This document shows positions 3,019 through 5,626 of a DNA stretch of 5,626 nt, piece after piece. Numbering within the stretch: position 1 is the first letter of the stretch; every line of letters begins with the position of its first letter. A program made the position numbers and the translations under genes. Origin of the DNA: Oscillospiraceae bacterium (lineage in GTDB: Bacteria; Bacillota; Clostridia; Oscillospirales; Ruminococcaceae); NCBI GenBank assembly GCA_017394565.1, contig JAFPXW010000013.1, positions 1 through 5,626 of the forward strand. The letters are read 5' to 3'. Under the pieces are notes generated by a model. It was given only the letters and a program-made list of their open reading frames with translations, searched no databases and had not been told where the DNA came from.

Positions 3019-5625
3019 ATGTTTCATCATTTCGGACGTTCTGCCGCGGCAGGAGTCCTCTGCCTCGGACTGCTGCTCTCCGCTGCACCGCTGAACGCGG
3101 CGGCGGCTAAGAAGGACGGCGTGTCTATCAACGAAGTCTGCTCGAAAAACACCACCTACAAAGCCCCGGACGGCAATTTCTACGACTGGATCGAGTTGTA
3201 CAATGCCGGTTCCTCGGCGGTCGATCTGTCCGGCTGGGGACTGTCGGACAAGGACACCAAGCCCTACCGTTTCACCTTCCCTGCCGGCACTTCGATCAAA
3301 GCCGGCGGCAGACTGCTGCTGTTCTGCGACAGCGATGCCGCGCTGACAGACGCATCCATCGTACCGTTCGGTCTGTCGGCATCCGGTGAGAGCCTGACAC
3401 TCACCGATGCGCAGGGAAACAAGGCGGACGAGCTCACATTCGGCGCACTGGCGAGCGATACGGCTTACGGGCAGTATCCCGATGGCAGCGGCGAATTCTT
3501 CACCCTTCCCTGCACCCCCTCCGCCGCCAATGCCGCCCCGGAGGGCGCAGCGGCTGTCCGCACGCCGGAATTCTCTGCTGACAGCGGCTTTTATGACAAG
3601 AGCTTCTCCCTCACGCTGACTGCGGCGTCCGGTTCGGCCATCTACTACACCACCGACGGCAGCGATCCGACGGCGGAATCCCAAAAATACACCGCGCCCA
3701 TCACCATCGACGACATGAGCGATACCGAAAACCGCCTGAGTGCGCGGACAGACATCTCCGCATCCGGCGCAGACGCCCCCGCTGGCAAGGTCGATAAGGC
3801 CGCGGTCATCCGCGCCGTTGCGATCGATGCGCAGGGACGCATCAGCGATACCGTGACCAAGACCTATTTCATCGGCAAGACAAATTCCGGCTACTACCCG
3901 AAGATGAAGGTCGTTTCCCTCGTGACCGATCCGGACAATCTGTTCGACTATGAAACCGGCATCTACTGCCTCGGCAAGGTCTACGACGACGAGAATCAGG
4001 ATCAGCCGCAGATGCCCGGATGGGGTTGGGGCTGGGGATTCGGCGGCAAGAACCCGTGGGAAATGGAAGCCAACTACACCCAGAAAGGCCGGGAATGGGA
4101 GCGCCAGGCAAGCTTCACGATGTTCGACGGCGGCAAAAAGGTCGTAGAACAGGAGGTCGGCATCCGCATCAAGGGCGCGGCTTCCAGAAACACGCCGCAG
4201 AAAAGCTTCAATGTCTACGCGCGTCAGGACTACGGCACGCCGGAACTCGCCTTCGATTTCTTTGAGGGAACTGCCACGAAGGCCAAGAACGGCAAGGCTA
4301 TCACCTCCTACGACAGCATCGTCCTGCGCAACGGCGGCAATGACAATTCCTACGCATTTTTCCGCGACTCCATCAACCAGAAGCTCGTCACTGACCGCAG
4401 CTTCGCGTATCAGGCGATGAATGAGTGTGTGGTCTTCATCGACGGCGAATTCTGGGGCGTTTACCAGATCACCGAGAAGATCGGCGACAGCTTCATCAAG
4501 GATCACTACGGCGTGAAAAAGAGCGATGTTGCGATCATCAAGAACAGCGAACTCGAAGAAGGCACGGAGGCTGACCTGAATGAATGGAATGCCCTGCTGG
4601 ACGGCGTGGTCAGCGGCTCGGTGACGGCGGAGCAGTTTTTTGAAAAGGTCGACCGTCAGAGCTATCTGGACTATTTCGCGGCGCAGATCTACTGGGTGAA
4701 CGGCGACTGGCCGGAGAACAATACCGCCGTATGGCGTGCCGACGCCATCGACGAGACGAATCCTTACGCCGACGGCAAGTGGCGCATGATCGTCTTTGAC
4801 ACGGAGTCCGGACAGGGGCTCTACGGCTCGGAGGACAAGTCCGCCCGCGCCAATGTCTTCTCGCGCATCCGCCAGAACGAGGACTCCTTCAGCAAGGCCT
4901 TCCTGAAGCTGCTGGAAAATGACGATTTCCGGCTGGATTTCGTCCGCACGATGATGGATCTCGGCAACTACAATTTCACCCCGGACAAGACCAGTGAGGT
5001 CATTTCCTATTTCGAGAGCAATTACAAGCAGCAGGTTCTCGACACATTTGCACGGTTCTCGTCGAGAAGCCTTTCCGGCAACAAGGGCGAACAGCGTTTT
5101 CGTGAGGAATACCAGACCATCACGGATTTCTACAAGAATCGCCTGTCCTACGCGGAAAGCACCGCACGCTCCACGCTTCGGCTCCAGGCGCCGCACAAGC
5201 TGACGGTCCAGAATGACGCGACCGGCGGCAGTATTGATCTCAATACCCTGCACCTTGGCGCAGTCAGCAAGTGGGAAGGGCAGTATCACGCGGATTACAC
5301 CCTCGATCTGACGGCGGTTCCGGTCGATGGCAAGGCATTTTCCCACTGGGAAATCACCGGCGCGGAGATCGTCAGCGGCTCGAAAACGTCCCCGACTGTC
5401 ACGCTGAAAATAACCGCTGACACTACCGTCAAGGCAGTTTATGACAAGGCACTTCGCGGCGATGTCAATGCAGACGGCAAATTCGATGCCGCAGATCTGG
5501 CACTTTTGCAGAAATCTCTCCTGAAAAGCGGCAGCAAGCTGGCCTCCCCCTACTCCGGCGACATGAACGATGACGGCATTGTCGATGTCTTTGATCTGGC
5601 GCTGATGAAGCGTGAGCTGAAATAA
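3019..5625 (+). CDS. Secreted LTD-CotH kinase-like-dockerin protein
   Basis: An 868-residue exported multidomain protein. Domains in order: signal peptide, residues 1-30 (hydrophobic core 9-22, Ala-rich cleavage region); lamin-tail domain, about 33-171 (INEVCSKN, DWIELYN 56-62, LSGWGLSD 70-77); a chitobiase/beta-hexosaminidase C-terminal-type beta domain, about 183-287 (IYYTTDGSDPT); CotH kinase-like domain, about 296-715; an InlB B-repeat-like beta domain, about 726-808; and a complete type I dockerin, 814-868. CotH landmarks include GREWER, GIRIKGAASRNTPQKSF (381-397), FWGVYQITEK (478-487), NGDWPENN (561-568) and VFDTESG (592-598). D563/N568 and D594 are the likely catalytic and metal-binding positions, so the kinase fold looks intact. 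The dockerin has two calcium loops, DVNADGKFDAAD (815-826) and DMNDDGIVDVFD (848-859). Start ATG 3019 is supported by GGGAGG (3004-3009), 9 bases upstream. By family knowledge, Bacillus CotH phosphorylates spore-coat proteins; the substrate here is unknown. The dockerin implies attachment to a cohesin scaffold. An odd Gly-Trp tract lies at 334-343. No terminator is visible because the window ends one base after the stop. Confidence 0.93.
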   Translation: MFHHFGRSAAAGVLCLGLLLSAAPLNAAAAKKDGVSINEVCSKNTTYKAPDGNFYDWIELYNAGSSAVDLSGWGLSDKDTKPYRFTFPAGTSIKAGGRLLLFCDSDAALTDASIVPFGLSASGESLTLTDAQGNKADELTFGALASDTAYGQYPDGSGEFFTLPCTPSAANAAPEGAAAVRTPEFSADSGFYDKSFSLTLTAASGSAIYYTTDGSDPTAESQKYTAPITIDDMSDTENRLSARTDISASGADAPAGKVDKAAVIRAVAIDAQGRISDTVTKTYFIGKTNSGYYPKMKVVSLVTDPDNLFDYETGIYCLGKVYDDENQDQPQMPGWGWGWGFGGKNPWEMEANYTQKGREWERQASFTMFDGGKKVVEQEVGIRIKGAASRNTPQKSFNVYARQDYGTPELAFDFFEGTATKAKNGKAITSYDSIVLRNGGNDNSYAFFRDSINQKLVTDRSFAYQAMNECVVFIDGEFWGVYQITEKIGDSFIKDHYGVKKSDVAIIKNSELEEGTEADLNEWNALLDGVVSGSVTAEQFFEKVDRQSYLDYFAAQIYWVNGDWPENNTAVWRADAIDETNPYADGKWRMIVFDTESGQGLYGSEDKSARANVFSRIRQNEDSFSKAFLKLLENDDFRLDFVRTMMDLGNYNFTPDKTSEVISYFESNYKQQVLDTFARFSSRSLSGNKGEQRFREEYQTITDFYKNRLSYAESTARSTLRLQAPHKLTVQNDATGGSIDLNTLHLGAVSKWEGQYHADYTLDLTAVPVDGKAFSHWEITGAEIVSGSKTSPTVTLKITADTTVKAVYDKALRGDVNADGKFDAADLALLQKSLLKSGSKLASPYSGDMNDDGIVDVFDLALMKRELK

Positions 5626-5626
5626 T

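Noticed and set aside
3049..3066. Possible lipoprotein signal (V-L-C at residues 13-15) in the CotH/dockerin protein
   Set aside because: The residue before Cys is Leu rather than Gly, Ala or Ser, and the hydrophobic core continues past the Cys to an Ala-rich cleavage region. A standard secretory signal fits better.
2932..5346. An 804-residue open frame on the minus strand opposite the CotH/dockerin gene
   Set aside because: The opposite strand has recognisable domains throughout and a consensus promoter. This frame has no recognisable motif, and its N-terminal part would be encoded by the middle of the CotH-gene repeat and dockerin region. It reflects codon bias of the true gene.

Overview
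The window looks like chromosomal DNA from a Gram-positive gut or rumen Clostridia species, most likely Ruminococcus or a close relative. The main reason is the last gene. It encodes a secreted protein with a lamin-tail domain, a CotH kinase-like domain and a complete C-terminal type I dockerin, an arrangement typical of cellulosome-forming ruminococci. Strong AGGAGG-type ribosome binding sites, near-consensus sigma-A promoters and GC-richer coding DNA between AT-rich spacers agree with this. The genus is inferred; no marker gene is present.

Layout from left to right. Positions 1-71 (minus) hold the first 23 codons of a cytidylate kinase-like gene that runs off the left edge, with a consensus promoter at 132-161. 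Positions 286-1644 (minus) encode a 452-residue SLC13/ArsB-NhaD-type permease. It has a hairpin terminator at 231-266, a strong promoter at 1833-1860 and a roughly 180-nt leader with several possible helices, including one that encloses its ribosome binding site. Positions 1953-2132 are a 180-bp non-coding element with near-perfect 22-bp terminal inverted repeats, which looks like a MITE. Positions 2171-2602 (minus) encode a 143-residue membrane protein of unknown function. Positions 2603-3018 are the divergent intergenic region, which holds a second palindromic element (about 2737-2902) with two GC-rich hairpins and a canonical G-quadruplex motif. Positions 3019-5625 (plus) encode the 868-residue CotH/dockerin protein, driven by a perfect TTGACA-17 bp-TATAAT promoter at 2921-2949.

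The four genes do not form an obvious pathway. The three left-hand genes share a strand, but at least two have their own promoters and a terminator separates the first two. The CotH/dockerin gene is a separate divergent unit whose product should be exported and docked onto a cohesin-bearing scaffold. The most unusual material is non-coding: two different small palindromic elements in neighbouring intergenic regions, the G-quadruplex motif, and the structured permease leader. I see no complete new multi-gene system. The CotH/dockerin protein and the repeat elements are the parts most worth a second look.
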